In this document: in pieces, positions 38,370 through 47,462 of the stretch
Layout of the letters: each line of letters starts with the position of its first letter
How positions within the stretch are numbered: the first letter of the stretch is position 1
Source of the DNA: DASQBT01 sp049578545
GTDB lineage: Bacteria > Pseudomonadota > Gammaproteobacteria > Burkholderiales > Thiobacillaceae
DNA: 64,000 nucleotides
Direction: 5' to 3'
NCBI GenBank assembly: GCA_049578545.1
Contig: JBAUMF010000030.1
Coordinates: forward strand, 124,001 to 188,000
Made by a program: the position numbers and the translations under genes
The notes under the pieces: generated by a model
Database searches by the model: none
Seen by the model: only the letters and a program-made list of their open reading frames with translations
Told to the model about the DNA's origin: nothing

Positions 38370-38516
38370 TTCTTGCTCCTTTTGCGGTCGGCATTACTGC
38401 CTTCCACGCTTTGCAGTTTGGGTGAGGAAAGTAACCAAGCGGTTTCCCGCAAGGGCTATTTTGTAACAACATGTAACTTCTTTGTTTCTGCAAGGCCGAG
38501 GCCTTATAGTTTGGGC

Positions 38517-39221
38517 ATGAGCAAAGAATTAATATACGTTGTGGATGACGACCCTGGCATTCGTGAGTTATTAACCGAATACTTGGGCAGTCAGGGCTAT
38601 GAAGTCGCCGAGGCTGATGGTTCCAGTGCGCTTGATGCCCTAATGGCGGAACGCATGCCCAACTTGATTGTGCTTGATTTAATGATGCCGGGCGAGGACG
38701 GGCTTTCCATAGCCCGCAGGCTTAAGGGCGCCGCAGGTATGCCGCCCATAATTATGCTCTCTGCCAAGGGGGAGGATATCGACCGGATTATCGGGCTTGA
38801 GGTAGGGGCAGACGATTACCTGCCCAAGCCGTTCAACCCAAGGGAGCTCGTTGCGCGTATCAAAGCGGTGCTGCGCAGGGGCACCGCACCAGCGCCGGAA
38901 GGCGCGAGCCGTATCGTACATTTCGGGCCATTCAGCCTGAACCTGGATTCGCGCAGTCTGAGCCGTGAAGGCGAGGAGATCATTATTACCAACGGCGAAT
39001 TCAGCCTGCTCGAGATTCTGGTCCAACACCCTAATCGGGCTCTGTCACGGGACTGGCTCATGGATCAGTTGCGCGGTTTTGAGCGCGACCCATATGACCG
39101 CAGTATCGATGTGAGGGTCAATCGCCTGCGCAAGAAGATCGAGACAAATATAGCCAATCCTTGCTACATTAAAACCGTGTGGGGACAGGGGTATCTGTTT
39201 TCTCCCGGCGGAAGGGAATGA
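38517..39221 (+). CDS. OmpR-family response regulator
   Basis: A 234-residue two-component regulator. The receiver domain has the acidic pair VVDDD, phospho-acceptor Asp54 in VLDLMMPG and Lys in LPKPFNP. The C-terminal winged helix has the OmpR/PhoB motifs (LVQHPNRALSRDWLMDQLRG, IETNPANP-like IETNIANP and VWGQGYLF). The frame is open upstream to 38373, but similarity starts at MSKELIYVVDDDP. The stop overlaps the kinase ATG (ATGA), so the pair is translationally coupled. Confidence 0.93.
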   Translation: MSKELIYVVDDDPGIRELLTEYLGSQGYEVAEADGSSALDALMAERMPNLIVLDLMMPGEDGLSIARRLKGAAGMPPIIMLSAKGEDIDRIIGLEVGADDYLPKPFNPRELVARIKAVLRRGTAPAPEGASRIVHFGPFSLNLDSRSLSREGEEIIITNGEFSLLEILVQHPNRALSRDWLMDQLRGFERDPYDRSIDVRVNRLRKKIETNIANPCYIKTVWGQGYLFSPGGRE

Positions 39222-40513
39222 AGTTTAGGCCGGCGTCGCTTTATGGCCGCACGGCCCTGGTCCTGGCACTGGTCTTCGTGCTTTTTCTGGGCGCTGCCTT
39301 TTCCGTGATTTACCGGGCAATCGTGTTGCCGGTTGCCGAACAGTCCGCCGATGACCTGGCTGCGCTGATCGTCCTGTCGGCCCAGACCTGGGTTGAGTTG
39401 CCTCCTCTTACCCGTCCGGCATTTGAAAATGAGCTGGCTAACCGCCATGGTTTGCGGCTAATGGACGCGCCGCCTGGCAATCCCGTGGAGGCGACGAATT
39501 TCGCCTTCAGAAGGCAGGTGGTTGAAGCATTGTCTGATCGCTTGGGAAAGTCGGTTTCACTTATTGGCCGCAATAAGGATCATTCGGTATGGGCCCCGAT
39601 ACCAGTGGGCGGACGAACGCTGTATGCCGGGTTCTATCCCAATCGTTATGCCGTGCGACCGCCCCTGGCCGGGATTACCCTCGTCTCACTGGGGGCCTTT
39701 CTGGTTTTGCTGACAACGCTGGTGCTGGTTCGGCGAATTACGGTACCGCTTGCACGGGCAGCAAAGGCAGCGGAACAGGTGGGCGCGGGCAGGCTTCCGG
39801 CACCCCTGCCTGAAACCGGACCGCACGAGCTGGCCGAGTTGGCCCGGCGCTTTAACCAAATGAGCCGGGAAGTTCATGCCTTACTGGAGAACCGTACCAC
39901 TTTACTGGCGGGGGTGTCCCACGATCTGCGCACACCGATTACCCGGGCACAACTCGCGCTTGAGATGTTGAAAGACAAACCTGAGCCGAAGTGGATTGAG
40001 CGCATAGCAAAAGATCTGGCAGATATGAACGCCCTGATTAGCGGGTATCTCGATCTTGCACGCAGTTTCAAGGTCGGTGAGCCACAGGAGGTTGAGCTTG
40101 CAGGAGAACTGGAAGAGATGGCCGTGCGGGTCGGGGGGGTGAAGGTTGAAGCCCAACATTGCCCTGTTCGCATTGACCGGCAGGCGCTACGTCGGATAGT
40201 CGCTAATCTTCTAGAAAACGCTCAACGATATGGGGGTGGTGAGATTACATTGCGGCTGGTCAAAGACAAAGACAGGGCCCGAATCCAGGTACTGGATAAT
40301 GGGCCGGGTATTCCAGAGGACGAACTGGAAAAAGTGTTTCACCCGTTCTACAGGCTGGAAGCGTCGCGTGCCAAGGCAACAGGTGGCACTGGTCTTGGCC
40401 TGGCTGTTGTCAAACAGCTTGCTGAAGTAAATGGCTGGAAAGTTTCGCTGCTCAACCGCGCTGAGGGCGGACTTGATGCGGAATTGGTGATTAATCTTGC
40501 AGGTCAAGTGTGA
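39218..40513 (+). CDS. EnvZ-like sensor histidine kinase
   Basis: A 431-residue membrane kinase. The first transmembrane segment lies at about residues 10-32, a periplasmic sensor of about 110 residues follows, then the second membrane segment (LVSLGAFLVLLTTLVLVRR) and HAMP. The dimerisation domain has the phospho-His in GVSHDLRTPITR, and the ATPase domain the boxes DNGPGIPEDELE, FHPFYRLE and GTGLGLAVVKQ. It overlaps the response regulator by four bases. The signal is not visible from sequence; the divergent exported proteins are plausible targets. Confidence 0.93.
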   Translation: MKFRPASLYGRTALVLALVFVLFLGAAFSVIYRAIVLPVAEQSADDLAALIVLSAQTWVELPPLTRPAFENELANRHGLRLMDAPPGNPVEATNFAFRRQVVEALSDRLGKSVSLIGRNKDHSVWAPIPVGGRTLYAGFYPNRYAVRPPLAGITLVSLGAFLVLLTTLVLVRRITVPLARAAKAAEQVGAGRLPAPLPETGPHELAELARRFNQMSREVHALLENRTTLLAGVSHDLRTPITRAQLALEMLKDKPEPKWIERIAKDLADMNALISGYLDLARSFKVGEPQEVELAGELEEMAVRVGGVKVEAQHCPVRIDRQALRRIVANLLENAQRYGGGEITLRLVKDKDRARIQVLDNGPGIPEDELEKVFHPFYRLEASRAKATGGTGLGLAVVKQLAEVNGWKVSLLNRAEGGLDAELVINLAGQV

Positions 40514-40663
40514 CCAACGTAGTGGGTTAGCCGGACTTCCAGAAACAGTATCGATATTGAATACATGTGGAGCTGTCCGCTTCTTCCGAGGAAATAGCCC
40601 AAGGGCAAGCGGCTCAGACCCAATCGTAGCATTAGGCTACGGCCCAAACGGATACTCACTTGC

Positions 40664-40819
40664 TTAATAGGCGGCAAGCCGACGGGCAAACATGGAGAAT
40701 TGAACAAACAGCAGGGACAGGCTGATCAGGCGCATGCGCTCGGTTTCGCCCTCAAACCATGCGAATGGCTTGGAGGACAGTTCCATTGCGTACATGTTCT
40801 TGCCAATGCGGATTTTCAT
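40664..40819 (-). CDS. 51-residue small protein, unknown
   Basis: A short frame starting MKIRIGKNMYAMELSSKPFA and ending FARRLAAY. GGAAAAGGAAG lies directly before the ATG, a strong ribosome site. Residues 30-45 (MRLISLSLLFVQFSMF) are hydrophobic and could be membrane-associated, between charged flanks. It stands alone between the convergent kinase gene and the divergent phosphopantetheinyl transferase. I know no family, but codon use and the ribosome site look real. Confidence 0.55.
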   Translation of the reverse strand: MKIRIGKNMYAMELSSKPFAWFEGETERMRLISLSLLFVQFSMFARRLAAY

Positions 40820-41189
40820 GATTGCTTCCTTTTCCTGAGGTAGATGTCATTCCTTGCTCCAGACCATGCAAACACAGTGCCAGCTGGATCATTACAGGTT
40901 AAACATTCTAACTTATTGATAAATAATTGAAAAAATGTCTAAAGAATTATCGAAACAGATTGTGGCCACGAACGAAGCATGAATTTCTGACATCCTTGGG
41001 CAGTTGATGAAGAAATGCTGACTGAATGAAGCCAAGAATTCTTCATGTTGATGATTGGAGTTTCCGTTTTGAATTTGTTGCTTGGCGGTTTTGCCGCAGA
41101 AAGATGCTGTTGTTGCCTGCGCCAAGACATCGCTCAACGCAAGAACCAAAATCGGCAGGACTGGACTGAAAAGGCCCGTTAAACCTCAG
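40820..41189. other. AT-rich intergenic region
   Basis: About 370 bp between the divergent 51-residue ORF and the phosphopantetheinyl transferase gene. The middle (40905-40960) is clearly AT-rich compared with the surroundings and a natural place for promoters. The transferase frame is open back to 41082 but without similarity. No gene is supported. Confidence 0.5.
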
Positions 41190-41942
41190 ATGGAGCCTAC
41201 CCTCCCCTGTAATCCGGATTTGTTGACGCTGCTGGATAGCGAGGTGCATGTATGGTTCGCTGAGCCAGGCACGCTCACCGACGCGGACAGGCTGCTTTAT
41301 TACCAATCTCTTCTTGCCCCGGAGGAGAAGGAGCGAAATAAGCGGTTTCAGTTCGCAAAAGACCGCGAGCAATTTCTCGTGACCCATGCGCTGGTCCGAC
41401 TTGCTCTTTCGCGTTATGCCAGAGTACATCCCTCCGATTGGTGTTTTTCCGCCAACAAACATGGCCGGCCTGAGATTGAAGCTCCGATTGCCATGCGAGG
41501 CCTGCGCTTCAATATTACCCACACGGACGGACTGTGTGCTGTTGTGGTTACGCTGAAACGAGACTGCGGCATTGATGCCGAACAGATTGCATGTGGCCGC
41601 AACCTGGAAAAGATCGCCAACAGAATGTTTGCGGTACCGGAACTGGAGGCGATGGGTGAGCTTACCAGCGCAGGATCAGGTGAGAAATTCTTCCGTTTCT
41701 GGACGCTGCGTGAAGCCTATTGCAAGGCACTGGGGGTAGGTCTGGCAGGGTCGACCAAGGATTTCTATTTCAAGCTTGTTGACGGAAAGCAACCACAGAT
41801 TATTTTCGCCCACGATCCAGGCAAAGCCGACCAATGGCAGTTTGCCCTGATGCGCCGTACCGATTCCCACCTGGTTGCCGTTGCGGTACACCGCCCGGAC
41901 CGGCCTGATCTGAAAATTGTTACTCAAGCGCTGGAAGCATAA
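41190..41942 (+). CDS. Sfp-type 4'-phosphopantetheinyl transferase
   Basis: A 250-residue enzyme of the two-lobed Sfp/AcpT group, which moves phosphopantetheine from CoA onto carrier proteins. The magnesium motifs are GIDAEQI (the usual GVDVE) and FWTLREAYCKALG (the usual WxxKEA, with Arg for Lys); the N-terminal lobe has RFNITHTDG. The start at 41190 is where the N-terminal lobe begins; the ribosome site is weak. No polyketide or peptide synthase gene is in the window, so the carrier is unknown. Confidence 0.88.
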   Translation: MEPTLPCNPDLLTLLDSEVHVWFAEPGTLTDADRLLYYQSLLAPEEKERNKRFQFAKDREQFLVTHALVRLALSRYARVHPSDWCFSANKHGRPEIEAPIAMRGLRFNITHTDGLCAVVVTLKRDCGIDAEQIACGRNLEKIANRMFAVPELEAMGELTSAGSGEKFFRFWTLREAYCKALGVGLAGSTKDFYFKLVDGKQPQIIFAHDPGKADQWQFALMRRTDSHLVAVAVHRPDRPDLKIVTQALEA

Positions 41943-41988
41943 AGACAATTCACAATTTTTGTGGCGTTGATGAGCTATAAGTCAAAGC

Positions 41989-42042
41989 GGGTTGCGGAGA
42001 AAATGAAGTTTTCCTTTGTGCCCAAGACTTTCTTCGCAACCC
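41989..42042. repeat. Long imperfect hairpin between the PPTase gene and yggS
   Basis: GGGTTGCGGAGAAA (41989-42002) pairs with TTTCTTCGCAACCC (42029-42042): 14 bp with one G-U and a 26-base loop. There is no T-run on the right; on the minus strand likewise none is clear. It could be a terminator of unusual form, an operator, or part of a small RNA. Confidence 0.7.
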
Positions 42043-42104
42043 ATTCCATGCATGACAGTTAAAGCTCTCGACAAAATGGATTTGTTCCACCAGGTAACTT
42101 CTGA

Positions 42105-42836
42105 ATGATGAATTCCGTGCTTTGCCGAAACCTGCGCCGGGTTAATGATGAGATCGCCGAGGCGGTCATTCGGGGTGGGCGGCCGATCGATTCAGTCAAG
42201 CTCATTGCTGTCTCGAAAACCCGTCCGGCAGAGGTGCTTGCGGAGGCTGCCCAAGCCGGCCAGTGGGTGTTCGGTGAGAACCGGGTTCAGGAAGCGCTCG
42301 ACAAGCAGGTTGCACTCAGGTCGCTATCTGCAAATATGCATCCACTCGAGTGGCACTTGATTGGGCATCTTCAATCCAATAAGGCCAAATTTGTTCCAGC
42401 TGCATTTCAATGGGTTCACACAATTGATAGTCTGGAACTTGCAAAGCGCATTAGCGATGCTGCGCTTAAAGTCAGACTTGTCTGCAATGCATTAATCCAG
42501 GTCAATGTCGCTGATGACCCAGCCAAGCAGGGCATTGAATCATCTGAACTTACCCCCCTGATCGAGGCTATTCATGGGGCTCAACTGGGCGGATTGGCCC
42601 TGCGTGGGCTGATGACCATTGGCAGGTTGAACGCGACCGAATCCGAGGCGCGCCAGGCGTTCTCCGGGTTGAGGATGCTCCGTGACCAGGTGCGCGAAAG
42701 TTTGGGCATGGCGGAATTCAATGAGTTATCGATGGGGATGAGCGGTGATTTTCCGCTGGCCATCGAAGAAGGTGCGACCATGATTCGAGTCGGCAGTGCC
42801 ATTTTTGGCGAACGGGAATATCCCAGGGCAGGGTGA
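42105..42836 (+). CDS. yggS: YggS family PLP-binding protein
   Basis: A 243-residue single-domain alanine racemase-like barrel that keeps PLP and amino-acid pools balanced. PLP binds Lys38 in LIAVSKTRP. GENRVQEALDK, WHLIGHLQSNK and LSMGMSGDFPLAIEEGATMI are the family motifs. ProC, often next door, is absent here; glyQ follows 97 bp downstream. Confidence 0.95.
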   Translation: MMNSVLCRNLRRVNDEIAEAVIRGGRPIDSVKLIAVSKTRPAEVLAEAAQAGQWVFGENRVQEALDKQVALRSLSANMHPLEWHLIGHLQSNKAKFVPAAFQWVHTIDSLELAKRISDAALKVRLVCNALIQVNVADDPAKQGIESSELTPLIEAIHGAQLGGLALRGLMTIGRLNATESEARQAFSGLRMLRDQVRESLGMAEFNELSMGMSGDFPLAIEEGATMIRVGSAIFGEREYPRAG

Positions 42837-42933
42837 TCTACTCTGGCAGCAGAATGTCTGACCCGACGGGATGCCGCGATAGAACTTGCCCGGGTTAAAA
42901 TCAATTCTGTAACAATCCCACCATACCTCACTT

Positions 42934-43854
42934 ATGCAAAGCTTCCAGGACATCATTCTTGCCCTGCAGAGTTACTGGGCCAAACAAGGTTGTGCGTTGC
43001 TGCAACCCTACGACATGGAAGTCGGGGCTGGCACCAGCCATACCGCCACCTTCCTGCGCGCGCTGGGCCCGGAGCCCTGGAAGGCGGCCTACGTGCAGCC
43101 ATCACGCCGCCCCAAGGACGGGCGCTATGGTGAAAACCCGAATCGGCTGCAACATTATTACCAATTCCAGGTGGTGCTGAAGCCTGCGCCCGCCAACATC
43201 CTTGAGTTGTATCTTGGCTCGCTTGAAATGCTGGGGTTTGACCTGAAACAAAACGACATTCGTTTTGTTGAGGACGACTGGGAGAACCCCACGCTGGGGG
43301 CCTGGGGCCTGGGCTGGGAAGTGTGGCTGAACGGCATGGAGGTCACGCAGTTTACCTACTTCCAGCAGGTTGGCGGTATCGACTGCAGGCCGATCACGGG
43401 TGAAATCACGTACGGCCTCGAACGACTCGCCATGTATCTGCAGGGCGTGGAAAACGTGTTCGACCTCAAGTGGACAGGCGGACTGACTTATCGCGATGTT
43501 TTTCACCAGAACGAGGTCGAACAGTCCGCATACAACTTTGAGCACAGCGATGTCGAATTCCTGCTCACTGCGTTCAACAGTCACGAAAAGCAGGCACACC
43601 ACCTGATGGAACAGCAGTTGGCGCTGCCTGCCTATGAGCAGGTGCTCAAGGCCGCCCACACGTTCAACCTGCTGGATGCACGCGGTGCGATCTCGGTTAC
43701 AGAACGCGCTGCCTATATCGGCCGTATCCGCAATCTCGCTCGCAGCGTGGCAAAGAGCTATCTCGACAGTCGAGCGCGGCTGGGATTTCCTATGGCTCCG
43801 AAAGCATGGGCGGAAGAAGCACGGGCGCAGCTAGCCAGGCAAGAGGCGGCCTGA
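42934..43854 (+). CDS. glyQ: Glycyl-tRNA synthetase alpha subunit
   Basis: A 306-residue catalytic subunit of the alpha2-beta2 synthetase, starting MQSFQDIILALQSYWAKQGC. The class II motifs QPSRRPKDGRYGENPNRLQ and GLERLAMYLQGVENVFDL are visible. glyS begins two bases after its stop. Confidence 0.98.
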   Translation: MQSFQDIILALQSYWAKQGCALLQPYDMEVGAGTSHTATFLRALGPEPWKAAYVQPSRRPKDGRYGENPNRLQHYYQFQVVLKPAPANILELYLGSLEMLGFDLKQNDIRFVEDDWENPTLGAWGLGWEVWLNGMEVTQFTYFQQVGGIDCRPITGEITYGLERLAMYLQGVENVFDLKWTGGLTYRDVFHQNEVEQSAYNFEHSDVEFLLTAFNSHEKQAHHLMEQQLALPAYEQVLKAAHTFNLLDARGAISVTERAAYIGRIRNLARSVAKSYLDSRARLGFPMAPKAWAEEARAQLARQEAA

Positions 43855-43856
43855 GC

Positions 43857-45962
43857 ATGAGTGCAAAGAATCTGTTGGTCGAACTGTTCGTCGAGGAACT
43901 GCCACCCAAAGCACTAAAAAAGCTGGGCGAGAGTTTTGCCGAGCTATTGTCCGGCAGCCTCAAATCCCAGGGTCTGGCAAACCCCGACGCCGCTGTTAGA
44001 GCATATGCTTCGCCAAGACGCTTGGCAGTTCAGGTCAATGATGTCTTGCCGCAGGCCGCGGATAGGCCGGTATCGCAAAAGCTTATGCCGGTATCCGTGG
44101 CGCTCGATGCAGATGGCCAACCCACGCGGGCACTCCTGAAAAAACTTGCTGCGGTCGGTGCGGACGAGTCGGCAGTATCCAAACTCAGGAGCGAGGGCGA
44201 AGGCAAGAACGAATCACTTTTCCTCGATACTGTCTTACCCGGTCCAATGCTGGCGGACGGCCTGCAAAAAGCGCTGGAAGAAACTCTGGCTAAGTTGCCT
44301 ATTGCAAAAGTGATGGCCTATCAACTGGCTGATGGCTGGGAGAGCGTGAATTTCGTGCGCCCGGCACATGGTCTGGTCGCATTGCATGGCAGCGACATCG
44401 TGCCCGTGTCCATATTGGGTTTGAACTCAGGCCGCGAAACCTGGGGCCACCGCTTTGAGGCCAGAGTCAGTCCGGTTGTCATTCAGAACGCTGACAGCTA
44501 CGCGACCCAACTGCGGCAGGAAGGGGCGGTGATGGCTGGGTTTGCAGAGCGGCGTGCGGAGGTTGTGCGTCAGATCGAAGCCGCAGCGGCAAAGCACGGA
44601 CTGAAGGTGATAGAAGATGATGCCCTGCTGGATGAAGTGACTGCACTTGTCGAACGCCCGAATGTTCTGGCCGGTAGGTTCGATGAGGCTTTTCTCGAGG
44701 TGCCGCAGGAATGCCTGATCCTGACCATGAAGGCCAACCAGAAGTATTTTCCGCTGCTGGATAGCAATGGCAAGCTGACCAATCAGTTCCTGATTGTCTC
44801 CAATATATCTCCTGACGATACCTCTGCCGTCATCGGTGGAAATGAGCGCGTGGTGCGGCCGCGCCTCGCTGACGCAAAATTCTTCTTCGACCAGGATCGC
44901 AAGAAGCCCTTGGAATCGCGCGTACCTGGATTGGCCAAAGTGGTGTACCACAACAAACTCGGCACCCAGGGAGAGCGGGTTGAGCGGGTCATGGCAATCG
45001 CGCGCGCCATTGCCAGCAAACTCGGCAGCGATGAACTGGCCCGCTATGCTGACCGTGCGGCCCTGCTGGCCAAGGCCGATCTACTTGCCGACATGGTCGG
45101 CGAGTTTCCCGAACTGCAGGGCATTATGGGGTGCTATTACGCATTGCATGATGGCGAAGATGCACTGGTCGCCGAGGCAATCCAAGATCAATACAAGCCC
45201 CGCTTCGCCGGCGATGAATTGCCGCGTAGCGACGTCGGCCTGTGTGTGGCGCTGGCCGATAAATTGGAGACCCTGGCAGGGTTGTTTGGCATCGGGCAGA
45301 TTCCGACGGGGGACAGGGATCCGTTCGCGCTGCGGCGGCATGCGGTTGGGGTACTGCGGATGCTGATTGAAAAATCATTGCCGCTAAGCCTCGTCGACCT
45401 CGTGAATATGGCATTTGCTGCCTTTCCCAGGGGGCTGTTGGCTGATGCTCACACAGAGGTCGAAACTTTCTTTTATGAAAGGCTGGACGGGCTGATGCGC
45501 GAGCAGGGATATACGGCGAATCAGGTTGACGCTGTTCTCAGCCTGAGGCCTGCTCAGATTGCCATCGTGCAAAATCAACTCAATGCCGTTCGTGCTTTTG
45601 CTGCGCTGCCCGAATCGGCAAGTCTTGCCGCGGCCAACAAACGCGTGGGCAATATTCTCAAGAAAGTCGACGGTGGCTTTCCTCCTGAGGTCAGCCCCGC
45701 TCTGTTCAAGGAACCTGCCGAAACTGCACTCCATGAAGCGCTGTTACAAATCAAGCCCGAGGCGGATTCAGCGTTCGACGCGGGTGACTACACCACTTCG
45801 CTGCAGATTCTGGCCAAGTTGAAAGCACCCGTGGATGCGTTTTTTGATCGGGTAATGGTGAATACGGATGATCCGGACCTGAGAAACAACCGGCTCGCGC
45901 TCTTAGATCAGTTACACCAGACCATGAATCGGGTAGCCGATCTGTCCAAACTGGCGGTTTGA
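43857..45962 (+). CDS. glyS: Glycyl-tRNA synthetase beta subunit
   Basis: A 701-residue tRNA-binding subunit starting MSAKNLLVELFVEELPPKAL, which is why the start at 43857 is preferred to the open frame from 43806. The HD-like part, the KANQKYFPLLD motif and the C-terminal DALR-type anticodon-binding domain (FFDRVMVNTDDPDLRNNRL) are present. Confidence 0.98.
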   Translation: MSAKNLLVELFVEELPPKALKKLGESFAELLSGSLKSQGLANPDAAVRAYASPRRLAVQVNDVLPQAADRPVSQKLMPVSVALDADGQPTRALLKKLAAVGADESAVSKLRSEGEGKNESLFLDTVLPGPMLADGLQKALEETLAKLPIAKVMAYQLADGWESVNFVRPAHGLVALHGSDIVPVSILGLNSGRETWGHRFEARVSPVVIQNADSYATQLRQEGAVMAGFAERRAEVVRQIEAAAAKHGLKVIEDDALLDEVTALVERPNVLAGRFDEAFLEVPQECLILTMKANQKYFPLLDSNGKLTNQFLIVSNISPDDTSAVIGGNERVVRPRLADAKFFFDQDRKKPLESRVPGLAKVVYHNKLGTQGERVERVMAIARAIASKLGSDELARYADRAALLAKADLLADMVGEFPELQGIMGCYYALHDGEDALVAEAIQDQYKPRFAGDELPRSDVGLCVALADKLETLAGLFGIGQIPTGDRDPFALRRHAVGVLRMLIEKSLPLSLVDLVNMAFAAFPRGLLADAHTEVETFFYERLDGLMREQGYTANQVDAVLSLRPAQIAIVQNQLNAVRAFAALPESASLAAANKRVGNILKKVDGGFPPEVSPALFKEPAETALHEALLQIKPEADSAFDAGDYTTSLQILAKLKAPVDAFFDRVMVNTDDPDLRNNRLALLDQLHQTMNRVADLSKLAV

Positions 45963-46191
45963 GTTCCTGATTAAATGATATCTTGGTAATCCGGTGTTTA
46001 GACAAGCCAGCCCAGGACATGCACGCCACGTTTCAACCTGTTTGGCTGCCGGGGACAGGGTTGAAGTGAAGCCGATTTTCGGGCACTTGCGGGCCCAGTA
46101 GCGGCGCCATGATGCAACGAGGCCTGATTGCGGCTATCTTTAGTGATAACCGGGATCAACAGGCGCTCTCCAGGCGCTATACTTTCCATAA

Positions 46192-46743
46192 ATGAAGCTC
46201 GTCATTCTTGATCGCGATGGAGTGATCAATTTCGACTCGGACAAGTTCATCAGAAGTCCGGAAGAATGGAAGCCTATTCCAGGCAGCCTGGAAGCGATTG
46301 CGCGGCTGAATCATGAGGGTTACCGGGTGGTGATAGCCAGCAATCAGTCCGGCGTGGGACGAGGCCTGTTTGACATGGCAACGCTCAATGCCATCCACTC
46401 CAAGATGCACAAGGCCTTGATGGGTGTCGGCGGTCAGATCGATGCAGTGTTTCTATGTCCCCACCCGGCAGATTTCGAATGCGAATGCCGCAAACCGAAG
46501 GCCGGCCTGTTTCTTCAAATTGCAGAACGTTTCCACACGGATCTGACCGGCGTGCCCGCCATCGGCGACTCATTGCGCGATTTGCAGGCAGCAGTGCAAG
46601 TGGGCGCGGTGCCAAAGCTGGTGCTGACGGGCAAGGGCAAGAGAACCCATAGCGCCGGTGATCTCCCCTACGGTACCGAAGTGTTCGATGATCTGGCACA
46701 AGCGGTCGACGCGTTGCTGAGGAAGCCAGCCAAGGCCCAATGA
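46192..46743 (+). CDS. gmhB: D-glycero-beta-D-manno-heptose 1,7-bisphosphate 7-phosphatase
   Basis: A 183-residue HAD phosphatase of ADP-heptose synthesis for LPS inner core. The nucleophile motif is ILDRDGVINFD. The zinc loop has CPHPADFECECRKPK. IGDSLRDLQAA is the third HAD motif. It overlaps plsC by four bases. glyS lies 229 bp upstream, an order common in betaproteobacteria. Confidence 0.95.
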   Translation: MKLVILDRDGVINFDSDKFIRSPEEWKPIPGSLEAIARLNHEGYRVVIASNQSGVGRGLFDMATLNAIHSKMHKALMGVGGQIDAVFLCPHPADFECECRKPKAGLFLQIAERFHTDLTGVPAIGDSLRDLQAAVQVGAVPKLVLTGKGKRTHSAGDLPYGTEVFDDLAQAVDALLRKPAKAQ

Positions 46744-47462
46744 TCATTCTTCGATCGGCGTTGTTCGCGCTGTTGCAGGCGTTGCTTACTGTTGTGTTTG
46801 GCATCATTTCATTGCTTACCTTTCCATTCGCACCCCGTACGCGCTATCGCATCATCACCCTGTGGAACCATTCGATCGTGTGGCTGGCCAGGGTCGTTTG
46901 TGGTATTCGCTATCAGCTCAGGGGGCTGGAAAATCTGCCAAAGACTCCGGTAATCGTGATGGCCAAGCATCAATCCGCATGGGAGACAATCGCACTGCCG
47001 ATATTGCTTCCGCCACAGGTGATCGTGCTCAAGCGGGAGCTTCTGTACATTCCGTTCTTTGGTTGGGGCATGCGCATGCTCTCCCCCATCGCCATCAACC
47101 GCAAAGCCGGCAAAGAGGCACTCAAACAAATCGTGGCCCAGGGCAGGGACCGGCTGGCCAGGGGATTCTGGGTACTCATCTTTCCAGAAGGCACCCGGAT
47201 CAAGCCCGGCGAAGTCGGCCGTTACGGCATTGGTGGAGCCTGGCTTGCCACGCATACTCAGACTCCGGTTCTGCCGGTGGCGCATAATGCCGGAGAGGTC
47301 TGGTCCAGAAATGCCTTTTTGAAATACCCGGGTACGGTCACACTCAGCATCGGTCCGGTGATCGAATCGACCGGACTCAAGGCCGACGAGCTCAATCAAA
47401 AAGTCCGTGACTGGATAGAAGCAGAAATAACTCGTTTACCCCATGCCACGCAAACGCACTGA
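46740..47462 (+). CDS. plsC: 1-acyl-sn-glycerol-3-phosphate acyltransferase
   Basis: A 240-residue membrane-bound enzyme making phosphatidic acid. A hydrophobic N-terminal anchor (residues 5-25) is followed by the HX4D/E site in AKHQSAWETIALP, the substrate-binding FPEGTRIKPGE and the late TPVLPVAHNAGE motif. The acid in the HX4D site is Glu, as in related betaproteobacterial enzymes as far as I recall. Its ATG overlaps the gmhB stop, and its 3' end overlaps the metallopeptidase start by 20 bases. Confidence 0.94.
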   Translation: MIILRSALFALLQALLTVVFGIISLLTFPFAPRTRYRIITLWNHSIVWLARVVCGIRYQLRGLENLPKTPVIVMAKHQSAWETIALPILLPPQVIVLKRELLYIPFFGWGMRMLSPIAINRKAGKEALKQIVAQGRDRLARGFWVLIFPEGTRIKPGEVGRYGIGGAWLATHTQTPVLPVAHNAGEVWSRNAFLKYPGTVTLSIGPVIESTGLKADELNQKVRDWIEAEITRLPHATQTH

